Positions 1 through 5,194 of a stretch of 14,356 nucleotides of DNA are shown here, piece after piece. Below the pieces are notes generated by a model. That model made no database searches. It was given only the letters and a program-made list of their open reading frames with translations, and was not told the DNA's origin. How positions within the stretch are numbered: the stretch's first letter is position 1; each line of letters starts with the position of its first letter. Where the stretch lies: NCBI RefSeq assembly GCF_009711165.2, contig NZ_WMID02000057.1, positions 1 through 14,356 of the forward strand, written 5' to 3'. Both the position numbers and the translations under genes were made by a program. The DNA is from Flavobacterium sp. MC2016-06 (GTDB lineage Bacteria; Bacteroidota; Bacteroidia; Flavobacteriales; Flavobacteriaceae).

Positions 1-38
1 TCTCTCTAATGTCGAATCCTTGCTATTATTTCTCATCG

Positions 39-69
39 TAACAAAATTTATTAAAGTTAAATTTTGTTA
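39..69. repeat. short perfect hairpin, 11-bp arms
   Basis: The arm TAACAAAATTT at 39-49 is matched by AAATTTTGTTA at 59-69, leaving a 9-nt loop. No T-run follows on the + strand, so a simple terminator is not indicated. Its right arm overlaps the start of the 32-bp repeat at 66-97. Positions 1-38 hold nothing I can recognise. Confidence 0.5.
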
Positions 70-97
70 CCGAAATAAGTAACCTTTACAATTTCGA
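66..97. repeat. left copy of a perfect 32-bp inverted repeat (partner 14273-14304)
   Basis: This segment starts GTTACCGAAATAAG and is the exact reverse complement of 14273-14304. At the right end of the window the same bases are the last codons and stop of a transposase gene plus its 3' flank. Here only the final L-P-K-stop codons (67-78) can be read, because the upstream frame meets a TAA at 58-60. It is therefore probably a relic of the same insertion element, or a dispersed 3'-flank repeat. The sequence runs directly into the hairpin element at 91-184, and the right copy likewise runs into a related palindrome. Confidence 0.7.
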
Positions 98-184
98 CGT
101 AAGGAGAAATCGCACGCGTAAATCGACAAAGATTGACGATATTTTTTGCGGAGTTTCTAGTGCGATTTCTCCTTACGTCGAAAT
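91..184. repeat. REP-like palindromic element, copy A
   Basis: The arms at 91-115 and 160-184 are perfect 25-bp reverse complements, beginning ATTTCGACGTAAGGAG. The 44-nt loop contains GACAAAGATTGACGATA. The loop is nearly identical to that of copy B at 452-554, so the whole element has been copied, not just the arms. It codes for nothing and resembles the dispersed palindromes scattered between genes in Flavobacterium-type genomes. No mobilising enzyme is visible inside it. Confidence 0.8.
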
Positions 185-253
185 GACAATATTGTGGATA
201 ATTTTAGGAGAGTTAATTCCTTTGTCAAAAGATTATTCACTAACAATCTCGCC
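183..253 (-). pseudogene. 3'-end relic of a paralogue of the 711-1028 gene
   Basis: Positions 183-253 match 661-731 at 64 of 71 bases. That second segment is the 3' flank, stop and last six codons of the intact minus-strand gene at 711-1028. Read on the minus strand, 253-233 gives G-E-I-V-S-E-stop, against G-E-I-L-G-E-stop in the intact gene. Homology then stops and unrelated repeat DNA takes over at about 254. The simplest reading is a former paralogue or partial tandem duplicate whose body was lost or displaced by the repeats. Only the tail remains, so nothing functional is expected. Confidence 0.65.
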
Positions 254-276
254 CGCTCCACGAAGTGTTCGCAATT

Positions 277-392
277 GCTGTGCGAAGTCTCCCGACTTCG
301 TACCCGTTGCTATATTCTGTTCTAAATTTATTTTTTTTGATTCTCTTTACGAATTATTGGAGTGGGTGCGAAGTCGGGAGACTTCGCACAGC
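277..392. repeat. 29-bp inverted repeat with self-palindromic arms
   Basis: The arms at 277-305 and 364-392 are reverse complements with one mismatch, and about 58 nt separate them. Each arm is itself a small hairpin: CGAAGTC and GACTTCG flank a short loop. This is a different family from copies A and B. It starts shortly after the gene relic ends, so it may have arrived in the event that broke that gene. Open frames across it are repeat artefacts. Confidence 0.7.
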
Positions 393-451
393 GATCGAGC
401 ACTAGGATTTTGAAAAACAATATAAGCTAAATAATAAAATTCCATCCAGTT

Positions 452-554
452 TTGTCATTTCGACGGAGGAGAAATCGCACGCGTAAATCGACAAAGATTG
501 ACGATATTTTTTGCAAAATTTCTAGTGCGATTTCTCCTTTGTCGAAATTGACAA
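452..554. repeat. REP-like palindromic element, copy B
   Basis: This is the second copy of the element at 91-184. The arms at 452-480 and 525-554 pair with two mismatches and one extra base, so this copy is slightly more decayed than copy A. The loop matches copy A except for GGAG versus AAAA near its right side. The outer ends TTGTCATTTCGAC and GTCGAAATTGACAA extend the palindrome beyond what copy A shows on its left. Confidence 0.8.
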
Positions 555-580
555 GCTTTACAGATAAACTATGTGTCTTT

Positions 581-613
581 AGCTTTGTCAAAGTTTAAAA
601 CTTTGACAAAGCT
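581..613. repeat. 16-bp perfect inverted repeat, possible terminator
   Basis: AGCTTTGTCAAAGTTT at 581-596 and its exact reverse complement at 598-613 are separated by one base. It lies about 100 nt beyond the stop of the minus-strand gene at 711-1028, so it could end that transcript, although no clean T-run follows. Half of the motif recurs at 13976-13990, next to the other repeat zone, which argues for a dispersed repeat rather than a dedicated terminator. Confidence 0.55.
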
Positions 614-710
614 TCTCGTAATACTAAAACTTCTTACGTATCTATTTCTGCAAACATAGGATGACAATATTGTGGATAATTTTAGACGAGTTAATTCCTT
701 TTACAAAAGA

Positions 711-1028
711 TTATTCACCAAGAATCTCCCCAACAGAACCCAAAAACTCAAATTCATTCATAGGAAACATATTGAGAACTGTTTCTAAAATTAAACTGAC
801 ATTGATAGAAGCACTTTTATCTGGCTTCGAAAAGTTATGCGCGTCATTTTCTAGAGCTAGAATGCATAATTTGAGCATATCGGTAATTGTGCAGGCTAAT
901 TCAAAATAATTAAAAACCTTAATTTGAACCGTATAAGAATTTGGTTCGTTGGTTGGTTTTAGCGTTGTAAAATATTGAGCGGTTAATTCTTTAAGATACT
1001 CTAATTTTTTAGTTTCATGTGTTTCCAT
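711..1028 (-). CDS. hypothetical protein, 105 aa
   Basis: I do not recognise a domain. The 105-residue product is soluble-looking, with no signal peptide or membrane segment. It appears largely helical, with an acidic hydrophobic C-terminal half (around residues 75-105, containing NMFPMNEFEFLG). Residue composition looks like a real protein. The start METHE is the only sensible Met near the 5' end. The gene is divergent from the Xre-type regulator at 1236, with a 207-bp gap. No TAnnTTTG box was found on its own strand in that gap. Part of its 3' end is duplicated at 183-253, showing that the gene or its tail has been copied locally. A link to the neighbouring regulator is possible but unproven. 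Confidence 0.65.
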   Translation of the reverse strand: METHETKKLEYLKELTAQYFTTLKPTNEPNSYTVQIKVFNYFELACTITDMLKLCILALENDAHNFSKPDKSASINVSLILETVLNMFPMNEFEFLGSVGEILGE

Positions 1029-1106
1029 AAGGCATATATTTTTTAATTTGTATTGAGTTAAGCGTTTTACTGTTTGACTTCTATAATTTTATTTTAAGAA
1101 AAATCG

Positions 1107-1114
1107 TACTTTTG
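1107..1114 (+). promoter_or_regulatory. candidate -7 box, distal promoter of the Xre gene
   Basis: TACTTTTG fits the Bacteroidota -7 consensus TAnnTTTG. The nearest upstream TTG (1074-1076) is 30 nt away, longer than the usual 17-23, so the match is incomplete. Use of this box would give a leader of about 115 nt that includes the hairpin at 1149-1170. Confidence 0.35.
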
Positions 1115-1148
1115 TTTAACTCAGCGAAGAAAGAAATAGATTGTATCG

Positions 1149-1170
1149 TACCAAACCGTTTTGGTTGGTA
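1149..1170. promoter_or_regulatory. imperfect dyad upstream of the Xre gene, possible operator
   Basis: TACC-A-AACC, a GTTTT loop and GGTT-GGTA form an 8-bp stem with one bulged A. It sits between the distal -7 box and the proximal promoter of the regulator gene. That is a natural place for an autoregulatory operator or a leader structure. The assignment is positional only. Confidence 0.3.
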
Positions 1171-1199
1171 TTCTACTTTTTAAATAAGTTTTTTACCAG

Positions 1200-1231
1200 T
1201 TGAAGTTTTTCACACTTAATTATTATCTTTG
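1200..1231 (+). promoter_or_regulatory. Bacteroidota-type promoter at the start of the Xre gene
   Basis: TTG at 1200-1202, a 21-nt spacer and TATCTTTG at 1224-1231 match the TTG-N(17-23)-TAnnTTTG promoter well. Transcription should begin about 4-6 nt after the box. That falls on or right next to the ATG at 1236, so this promoter would give a leaderless mRNA. Confidence 0.6.
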
Positions 1232-1235
1232 AATT

Positions 1236-1646
1236 ATGAGCACACTAACAAAACCAAATCATATAGGGCGAAAAATAAGCCGTATTCGTGAACTTCGTGA
1301 TATGAAACAGGAAGCTTTGGCGCAGGCTTTGGGAATAAGCCAGCAAACGATATCTGCTATAGAAAATAGCGAAACCATAGAAGAAGAAAGGCTTGTTGAA
1401 GTTGCAAAAGCACTTGGTGTAACGGTTGAAGCTATTAAGAATTTTTCTGAAGAAGGCATGATTAATTATTTCAATACTTTTAATGATTCAGGTAATAATA
1501 CTTTTGGTGATTATAATGCCTGTACTTTCAATCCATTAGACAAATTAATGGAAACAGTAGATAAAAACGAAAAGCTTTACGAGCGTTTGCTTCAAGCAGA
1601 AAAAGACAAAATCGAATATTTAGAAAAATTATTAAAAGGAAAATAA
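1236..1646 (+). CDS. Xre-family helix-turn-helix regulator, 136 aa
   Basis: This is a cytoplasmic DNA-binding regulator. Residues 11-66 form an HTH_3/Xre domain; the pattern MKQEALAQALGISQQTIS is the helix 2-turn-helix 3 unit, followed by AIENSE and AKALGVT. Residues 72-98 are polar and Asn-rich and look like a linker. Residues 100-134 are strongly charged and heptad-like (KLYERLLQAEKDKIEYLEKL), suggesting a coiled coil for dimerisation. The start MSTLTKP is supported because the HTH follows immediately and the best promoter lies just upstream. The gene is divergent from 711-1028 and closed by a strong terminator, so it is monocistronic. Its targets are unknown; autoregulation through the upstream dyad is possible. 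Confidence 0.9.
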   Translation: MSTLTKPNHIGRKISRIRELRDMKQEALAQALGISQQTISAIENSETIEEERLVEVAKALGVTVEAIKNFSEEGMINYFNTFNDSGNNTFGDYNACTFNPLDKLMETVDKNEKLYERLLQAEKDKIEYLEKLLKGK

Positions 1647-1672
1647 TATTCTTCAAAAGAGATTTATTTATA

Positions 1673-1701
1673 AAAAGACAGCTCCAGAAAAGCTGTCTTT
1701 T
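1673..1701 (+). terminator. intrinsic terminator after the Xre gene
   Basis: AAAAGACAGCT at 1673-1683 pairs perfectly with AGCTGTCTTTT at 1691-1701 over a 7-nt loop. The T-rich right arm makes a good Rho-independent terminator 27 nt past the stop codon. Confidence 0.85.
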
Positions 1702-1762
1702 ATGTTTTTAAATAACTTTACTCGAAACTTTAGAAATCTTTAAAACTTAAGAAAAGAAATTA

Positions 1763-2398
1763 ATGCGCAAAATACTTCTCTATTTACTATTCTTGATTTT
1801 AGTATTATTTGGCCTAAAAATACTTTTACATACTTCTAAAGAGAAAGTAAAAACTATTAGAATTTCTACTTCAATTTTTGATAAAAAAGCAGCGCAAAAA
1901 CTCTCCAAAAGAGTTATCGAAGTAAAGAAACTAATTGGCAGTGATTCTAAATACGATAACAAAATTGCATTTTTTATAGACATGAGAATTAGTTCGGGAA
2001 AGAACAGATTTTTTGTTTACGATCTAAAAAAAGATAAAATAATGGATCGAGGTTTGGTCGCACACGGTTCTGGATCTGAAACAGAATTTGAAGGAGAATT
2101 AAAATTCAGCAATGTCAATAATTCGCTTTGTACAGCATTGGGAAAATATTATATTGGCTACAGCTACAATGGAGATTTCGGAAAAGCATACAAACTTTAC
2201 GGATTAGACAAAACAAACGATAATGCTTTTTTACGGAGTATTGTATTGCACAAATACAGCAAAGTTCCGTATGAAGAGCAAGACAATCCAATTTGCTTGA
2301 GTTACGGCTGTCCAATGGTAAGTGAAAAATATTATAAGCGAATCGAAAAGTTAATAGATGCTTCTGATAAAAATATTGTTTTGGATATTTATTATTGA
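1763..2398 (+). CDS. murein L,D-transpeptidase catalytic-domain (YkuD_2-like) protein, 211 aa
   Basis: Proteins of this type cross-link or edit peptidoglycan stem peptides in the periplasm through an active-site cysteine. Residues 1-22 are a hydrophobic N-terminal anchor or signal (LLYLLFLILVLFG). The body has the features of the murein L,D-transpeptidase group: the glycine-rich VAHGSGS with H101, TALGKYYIG, VLHKYS with H163, and LSYGCPMV with C183 as the likely nucleophile. Length is typical for the short form of the family, with no peptidoglycan-binding domain. It starts after a purine-rich stretch, AAGAAAAG, which could aid initiation. It is flanked by the terminator at 1673-1701 upstream and an antitoxin-like small gene 50 bp downstream. 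No link to the upstream regulator is evident. The substrate is inferred from the family only. Confidence 0.85.
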   Translation: MRKILLYLLFLILVLFGLKILLHTSKEKVKTIRISTSIFDKKAAQKLSKRVIEVKKLIGSDSKYDNKIAFFIDMRISSGKNRFFVYDLKKDKIMDRGLVAHGSGSETEFEGELKFSNVNNSLCTALGKYYIGYSYNGDFGKAYKLYGLDKTNDNAFLRSIVLHKYSKVPYEEQDNPICLSYGCPMVSEKYYKRIEKLIDASDKNIVLDIYY

Positions 2399-2448
2399 AT
2401 TTTTAGACTTGAAAATTCTTTGCAGATAGTTTTATAATTTTAATATTT

Positions 2449-2637
2449 ATGAAAAAGAAAGTTTTAATATCGCTAAAAAAACATTCTGAAGAATTAATTG
2501 AAAGCAATTATTTAGAAGATGATTTACTTATTTTGAAAAATGAAATTCAAAAAGGGATTGATAGTAAACGTGTTGAAAATTTTGATCCAATTAAACACCT
2601 ACAAAACTTAAAAGACAAAAGGAAAACGAAACTCTAA
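2449..2637 (+). CDS. small antitoxin-like orphan protein, 62 aa
   Basis: The 62-residue product is highly charged. Its C-terminal half, EIQKGIDSKRVENFDPIKHL, resembles the tail of ParD-type antitoxins, in which a pattern like E-I-x-x-G-(I/L)-D-S...FD...L is common and wraps around a ParE toxin. The N-terminus (MKKKVLISLKKHSEELI) is too short and divergent for me to call a ribbon-helix-helix domain. No RelE/ParE toxin follows: a terminator starts 6 nt after the stop and the next gene runs the other way. It could be an orphan antitoxin, a decayed module or an unrelated small protein. The frame is real-looking and ends cleanly at a terminator, which supports expression. Confidence 0.6.
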   Translation: MKKKVLISLKKHSEELIESNYLEDDLLILKNEIQKGIDSKRVENFDPIKHLQNLKDKRKTKL

Positions 2638-2643
2638 AACAAA

Positions 2644-2675
2644 AAAAAGACAGCAGTGGAACTTGCTGTCTTTTT
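2644..2675. terminator. bidirectional terminator between converging genes
   Basis: AAAAAGACAGCA at 2644-2655 pairs with TGCTGTCTTTTT at 2664-2675 over an 8-nt loop. A-runs on one side and T-runs on the other let it end both the + strand gene at 2449-2637 and the - strand gene at 2701-3087. Confidence 0.85.
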
Positions 2676-2700
2676 CTTTTTTTTGTGGGGCAAAAAAGGC

Positions 2701-3087
2701 TTAACGACGGAATCCTGGGTTTTCGTTTACAGATTCGTCTAGTTTAATCGTTTTTGTTTTCTTAGCAAAATTTGTAATTTCATGTTTTACAACTTTACTA
2801 TTTTCTTTTACTTCTAGTATATAAGTTCCAGCTGGAAAACCTTCTAAACTTATAGTTTTTGAAATCTCTAAATTGTTTACTGCAGATTCTCCTGTGTAAA
2901 GCAAATTGTTGTTTTCATCGTAAATAGAAAAATTTGATTTTTGAAACGTGTCTAAAGTAAAACTCATTACTTTTCCGTTTCCAGTTTTTATATTCAAAAT
3001 ATAATCCCCTTTTCCATCAATTGCATAAGTAAAAATTGTCGTTAAAAATACGGCCGCTACTAAGCCCAATCTTGTAAATTTTGTCAT
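2701..3087 (-). CDS. secreted beta-sandwich mini-protein, paralogue 1 (diverged), 128 aa
   Basis: This is the most diverged of four related small secreted proteins. Residues 1-22 are a Sec signal peptide (AAVFLTTIFTYA, cut before IDGKGD). The remainder has the family pattern: GNGKVMSFTLD, FSIYDENNNLLYTGES, then ISLEGFPAGTYILEVKE and VVKHEIT. That arrangement resembles the beta-sandwich of T9SS sorting domains and of DUF3244, but no YPNP motif is present. The last 20 residues differ from those of the other three and end in GFRR rather than NVAVR. It lacks the tandem 860-bp flanks of the others and shares a bidirectional terminator with its converging neighbour. Function unknown. Confidence 0.85.
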   Translation of the reverse strand: MTKFTRLGLVAAVFLTTIFTYAIDGKGDYILNIKTGNGKVMSFTLDTFQKSNFSIYDENNNLLYTGESAVNNLEISKTISLEGFPAGTYILEVKENSKVVKHEITNFAKKTKTIKLDESVNENPGFRR

Positions 3088-3368
3088 GTTTTTTAAATTG
3101 TTTTTAAGTGTTATTTATTAAAAGTGGAACGCGGTAAAACTACAAATAGAAATTTAATTTTCTGCAAAAAAAAAGCTTTTTTAAATACATAAGTTGCTGA
3201 ATTAAAACTATTTCTATGTTTTATCTGAACTATGTACGCAATTACTGGCTTGTTGGATTTTTTTCTTTGATAATTTTTAATGTTATAAAAATCAGTTAAT
3301 TGAATTTATTAAGAATAATTTTGTCAAATAAAATAGCCAATGATTTTTTGATGAACTTAGTGTATAAA
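3088..3368. other. intergenic, 5' region of paralogue 1
   Basis: No gene is seen. On the minus strand a possible promoter for paralogue 1 lies around 3137-3168: a TTG, about 22 nt, then TAGTTTTA (one mismatch to TAnnTTTG). The 93-bp element found upstream of the other three paralogues is not recognisable here. An A/T-rich mini-palindrome, AAAAAAGCTTTTTT, lies near 3170. Confidence 0.4.
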
Positions 3369-3370
3369 AA

Positions 3371-3398
3371 AACAGCTCGATAACCTCAAAGAGCTGTT
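3371..3398 (-). terminator. terminator of paralogue 2
   Basis: AACAGCTC at 3371-3378 pairs with GAGCTGTT at 3391-3398. On the minus strand the hairpin is followed by a run of T. The same structure recurs exactly 860 and 1720 bp further on. Confidence 0.8.
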
Positions 3399-3468
3399 CT
3401 TAAACAATCATTTTAGACTTAATTAATTAGTTTAATCTCATTTTAAGTTTTATGAGATAATAATTTTT

Positions 3469-3879
3469 TTAACGTACTGCTACGTTTGAATTTTGTGCAG
3501 AAAAACCTGCTTTGTAAACAGATGAAACTGCTTTTCTTGATAAAACCGAAGCATTATTGGTAACCGTAATTTCGTGTCTTACTTTTTTTACATCATCTTC
3601 AACTTCTAAGAAGTAAGTTCCTTCTGGAAATTCTTCTAGGCTGAAAGTTCTTAAAATACCATCTTTACCTGTAGCGCTTTCAGAATAAATAAGAGTACCA
3701 TCTTTGTCGTAAATAGCAAGTTTTGCTTTTTTAACCTGATTAAGAGCAAACGTGATCATTTTTCCGTTTCCTTCTTTTAATACTTGAACGTTAAAATCTC
3801 CGTTCCCATTAATTGCATAAGTACTCATTCCTGTGAAAAGTACAGCACATACTAAACTCAATTTTACACTTTTTTTCAT
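3469..3879 (-). CDS. secreted beta-sandwich mini-protein, paralogue 2, 136 aa
   Basis: The signal peptide is residues 1-22 (LVCAVLFTGMSTYA), with the mature protein beginning INGNGD. The core contains GKMITFALNQ, LAIYDKDGTLIYSES, then GKDGILRTFSLEEFPEGTYF and VRHEITV. These resemble strands of a small beta-sandwich like T9SS sorting domains or DUF3244, standing alone without cargo. A tail of about 25 residues (RKAVSSVYKAGF...SNVAVR) is shared with paralogues 3 and 4. The tail carries no Cys lipobox or membrane segment, so the product is periplasmic or exported. It has its own terminator and a promoter-like TAATTTAG box 41 nt upstream, but the -33 TTG seen in paralogues 3 and 4 is missing. Function is not known. 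Confidence 0.9.
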   Translation of the reverse strand: MKKSVKLSLVCAVLFTGMSTYAINGNGDFNVQVLKEGNGKMITFALNQVKKAKLAIYDKDGTLIYSESATGKDGILRTFSLEEFPEGTYFLEVEDDVKKVRHEITVTNNASVLSRKAVSSVYKAGFSAQNSNVAVR

Positions 3880-3919
3880 GGTATTCGTTTTTTAAATTAA
3901 TAGTTCTAATTCTCTGATG

Positions 3920-3927
3920 CTAAATTA
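3920..3927 (-). promoter_or_regulatory. -7-like box of paralogue 2, -33 TTG absent
   Basis: On the minus strand the box reads TAATTTAG, one mismatch from TAnnTTTG, inside a block (AAGTAATTTAGCATCAGAG) conserved upstream of paralogues 2, 3 and 4. The TTG that lies 23 nt upstream in paralogues 3 and 4 is AGG here (3951-3953). Confidence 0.45.
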
Positions 3928-3970
3928 CTTAGTGTGTTGATGTTATAACACCTCTGCATTTTCCAATTTC

Positions 3971-4063
3971 GATGCTATATTCTCATTTACGAAACCGATA
4001 TAGGTTAAAGTTTGAATTATTTTCAGCGTTTTTGTTAATTAGGTTATTATTGTTTAATGATTT
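3971..4063. promoter_or_regulatory. shared upstream element, copy C1
   Basis: This 93-bp block is conserved with C2 (4831-4923), C3 (5687-5779) and C4 (5949-6041). Invariant parts include CATTTACGAAACCG, TATAGGTTAAA and GTTTTTGTTAA. Within it AACC-N6-GGTT is a small dyad kept in all copies. C1 lies about 90 bp upstream of paralogue 2, while C4 abuts the AraC-type gene. It may be a regulator site or a copied piece of the regulator's 5' region. Confidence 0.65.
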
Positions 4064-4120
4064 GCTTTGTTTTTAATTTACATTGGCTTAGGAATTTGTT
4101 TACAAATAGAAATTGGTTTT

Positions 4121-4214
4121 ACCACAGAGATTCGCAAAGAAAAAACGCAGAGATTCACAAAGTTTAAAAAAGCTTTGTGAATCTCTGCGTAACCTTTAGT
4201 GCATCTTTGTGCTA
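4121..4214. repeat. long perfect hairpin, copy H1
   Basis: The inner arms at 4145-4162 and 4173-4190 are perfect 18-bp complements (ACGCAGAGATTCACAAAG) around a 10-nt loop. Outer arms, ACCACAGAGATTCGC and the sequence CTTTAGTGCATCTTTG, pair imperfectly. It lies upstream of C1 and before the terminator of the next unit. H2 at 4981-5073 is the duplicate, with one paired change in the stem. Confidence 0.85.
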
Positions 4215-4230
4215 GAAAAAAAGCAAAAAA

Positions 4231-4260
4231 AAACAGCTCAATAACCACAAAGAGCTGTTT
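4231..4260 (-). terminator. terminator of paralogue 3
   Basis: AAACAGCTC at 4231-4239 pairs with GAGCTGTTT at 4252-4260, and on the minus strand it is followed by a long T-run. It lies 75 bp past the stop, and the stretch between contains a conserved TATAC...GTATA mini-hairpin near 4311-4330. Confidence 0.85.
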
Positions 4261-4334
4261 TTAAAACTGTAAAAAGTTTTTAAACTTACTAACTATCTAA
4301 CCTCATTTTTATACTGTATTACAAGTATAACTTT

Positions 4335-4739
4335 TTAACGTACTGCTACGTTTGAATCTTTAGAGAAACCAGCTTTGTAAACTGATGAAACTGCTTTTTT
4401 TAATAAAATAGAAGTTTCATTAGTAACTGTAATTTCGTGTTTCACTGTTTTAATATTATCTTCAATTTCTAAGAAGTAAGTTCCTTCTGGAAATTCTTCT
4501 AAGCTAAATGTTCTCAAAATTCCATCTTTACCCGAAGCTCTTTCAGAATAAATTAGAGATCCGTCTTTGTCGTAAATAGATAAGGTAGCTTTTTGCAATT
4601 TGTTTAGTGCAAAAGTGATTGCTTTACCTTCTATTTTAATTACGTGAAGATTTACATCTTCATTTCCATCAATTGCATACATACTCATTCCAGTGAAAAG
4701 TACAGCACATACTAAACTCAATCTTACAAACTTTTTCAT
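4335..4739 (-). CDS. secreted beta-sandwich mini-protein, paralogue 3, 134 aa
   Basis: This is a close copy of paralogues 2 and 4. The signal peptide, residues 1-22, ends SMYA before IDGNED. The core has GKAITFALNKLQKATLSIYD, LIYSERASGKDGILRTF, SLEEFPEGTYFLEIEDN and VKHEITV. The tail KKAVSSVYKAGF...SNVAVR matches paralogue 2. Segments around GKDGILRTFSLEEFPEGTYF are invariant in paralogues 2-4, while the early strands vary, suggesting constraint on the second half. Promoter spacing is complete here: TTG, 23 nt, TAATTTAG. The gene has its own terminator and is therefore a monocistronic member of the array. Function unknown. Confidence 0.9.
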   Translation of the reverse strand: MKKFVRLSLVCAVLFTGMSMYAIDGNEDVNLHVIKIEGKAITFALNKLQKATLSIYDKDGSLIYSERASGKDGILRTFSLEEFPEGTYFLEIEDNIKTVKHEITVTNETSILLKKAVSSVYKAGFSKDSNVAVR

Positions 4740-4779
4740 GGTACTTAGTTTTTAAATTAATAGTTCTAATTCTCTGATG

Positions 4780-4813
4780 CTAAATTACTTATCTATTAAC
4801 TGTTTTCTCACAA
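4780..4813 (-). promoter_or_regulatory. promoter of paralogue 3
   Basis: On the minus strand TTG (4813-4811), a 23-nt spacer and TAATTTAG (4787-4780) form a near-consensus Bacteroidota promoter. The leader to the ATG would be about 35-40 nt. The -7 block is conserved with paralogues 2 and 4. Confidence 0.5.
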
Positions 4814-4830
4814 CTGAATTTTCCCATTTC

Positions 4831-4923
4831 GATGCTATATTCTCATTTACGAAACCGATATAGGTTAAAGTTTGAATTATTTTCATCGTTTTTGTTAATT
4901 CGGTTATTATTGTTTAATGATTT
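4831..4923. promoter_or_regulatory. shared upstream element, copy C2
   Basis: Nearly identical to C1 over 93 bp, differing at only a few bases (for example TTCATCG for TTCAGCG and TTCGG for TTAGG). It sits about 90 bp upstream of paralogue 3, just beyond that gene's -33 region, a plausible activator position. The AACC-N6-GGTT dyad is intact. Confidence 0.65.
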
Positions 4924-4980
4924 GCTTGGTTTTGAATTTACACTGGCTTAAGGATTTATTTACAAATAGAAGTTGGTTTT

Positions 4981-5073
4981 ACCACAGAGATTCGCAAAGA
5001 AAAAACGCAGAGATTCATAAAGTTTAAAAAAGCTTTATGAATCTCTGCGTAACCTTTAGTGCATCTTTGCGGT
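4981..5073. repeat. long perfect hairpin, copy H2
   Basis: The inner arms at 5005-5022 and 5033-5050 are again perfect 18-bp complements, but with ATTCATAAAG and CTTTATGAAT where H1 has ATTCACAAAG and CTTTGTGAAT. One C-G pair has become T-A on both sides, keeping the stem perfect. The outer arms pair somewhat better here than in H1 (TTTTACC at the left, GGTAAAA at the right). Confidence 0.85.
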
Positions 5074-5090
5074 AAAAAAAAAGCAAAAAA

Positions 5091-5120
5091 AAACAGCTCA
5101 ATAACCACAAAGAGCTGTTT
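5091..5120 (-). terminator. terminator of paralogue 4
   Basis: AAACAGCTC at 5091-5099 pairs with GAGCTGTTT at 5112-5120, with the same loop as the 4231 copy. It has a T-run on the minus strand and lies 75 bp beyond the stop of paralogue 4. Confidence 0.85.
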
Positions 5121-5194
5121 TTAAAACTTTAAAAGTTTTTAAACTTACTAACTATCTAACCTCACTTTTATACTGTATTACGAGTATAACTTTT

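Noticed and set aside
183..413. Short open frame on the + strand
   Set aside because: It runs across a gene relic and an inverted repeat; the matching frame at 661 comes from the direct repeat copy. No protein-like composition.
661..909. Short open frame on the + strand
   Set aside because: Antisense to the better-supported 711-1028 gene, and its start is inside the duplicated 71-bp segment.
4121..5073. CRISPR-like repeats
   Set aside because: Only two long hairpins 860 bp apart, with duplicated genes between; no short regular repeat-spacer pattern and no cas genes.
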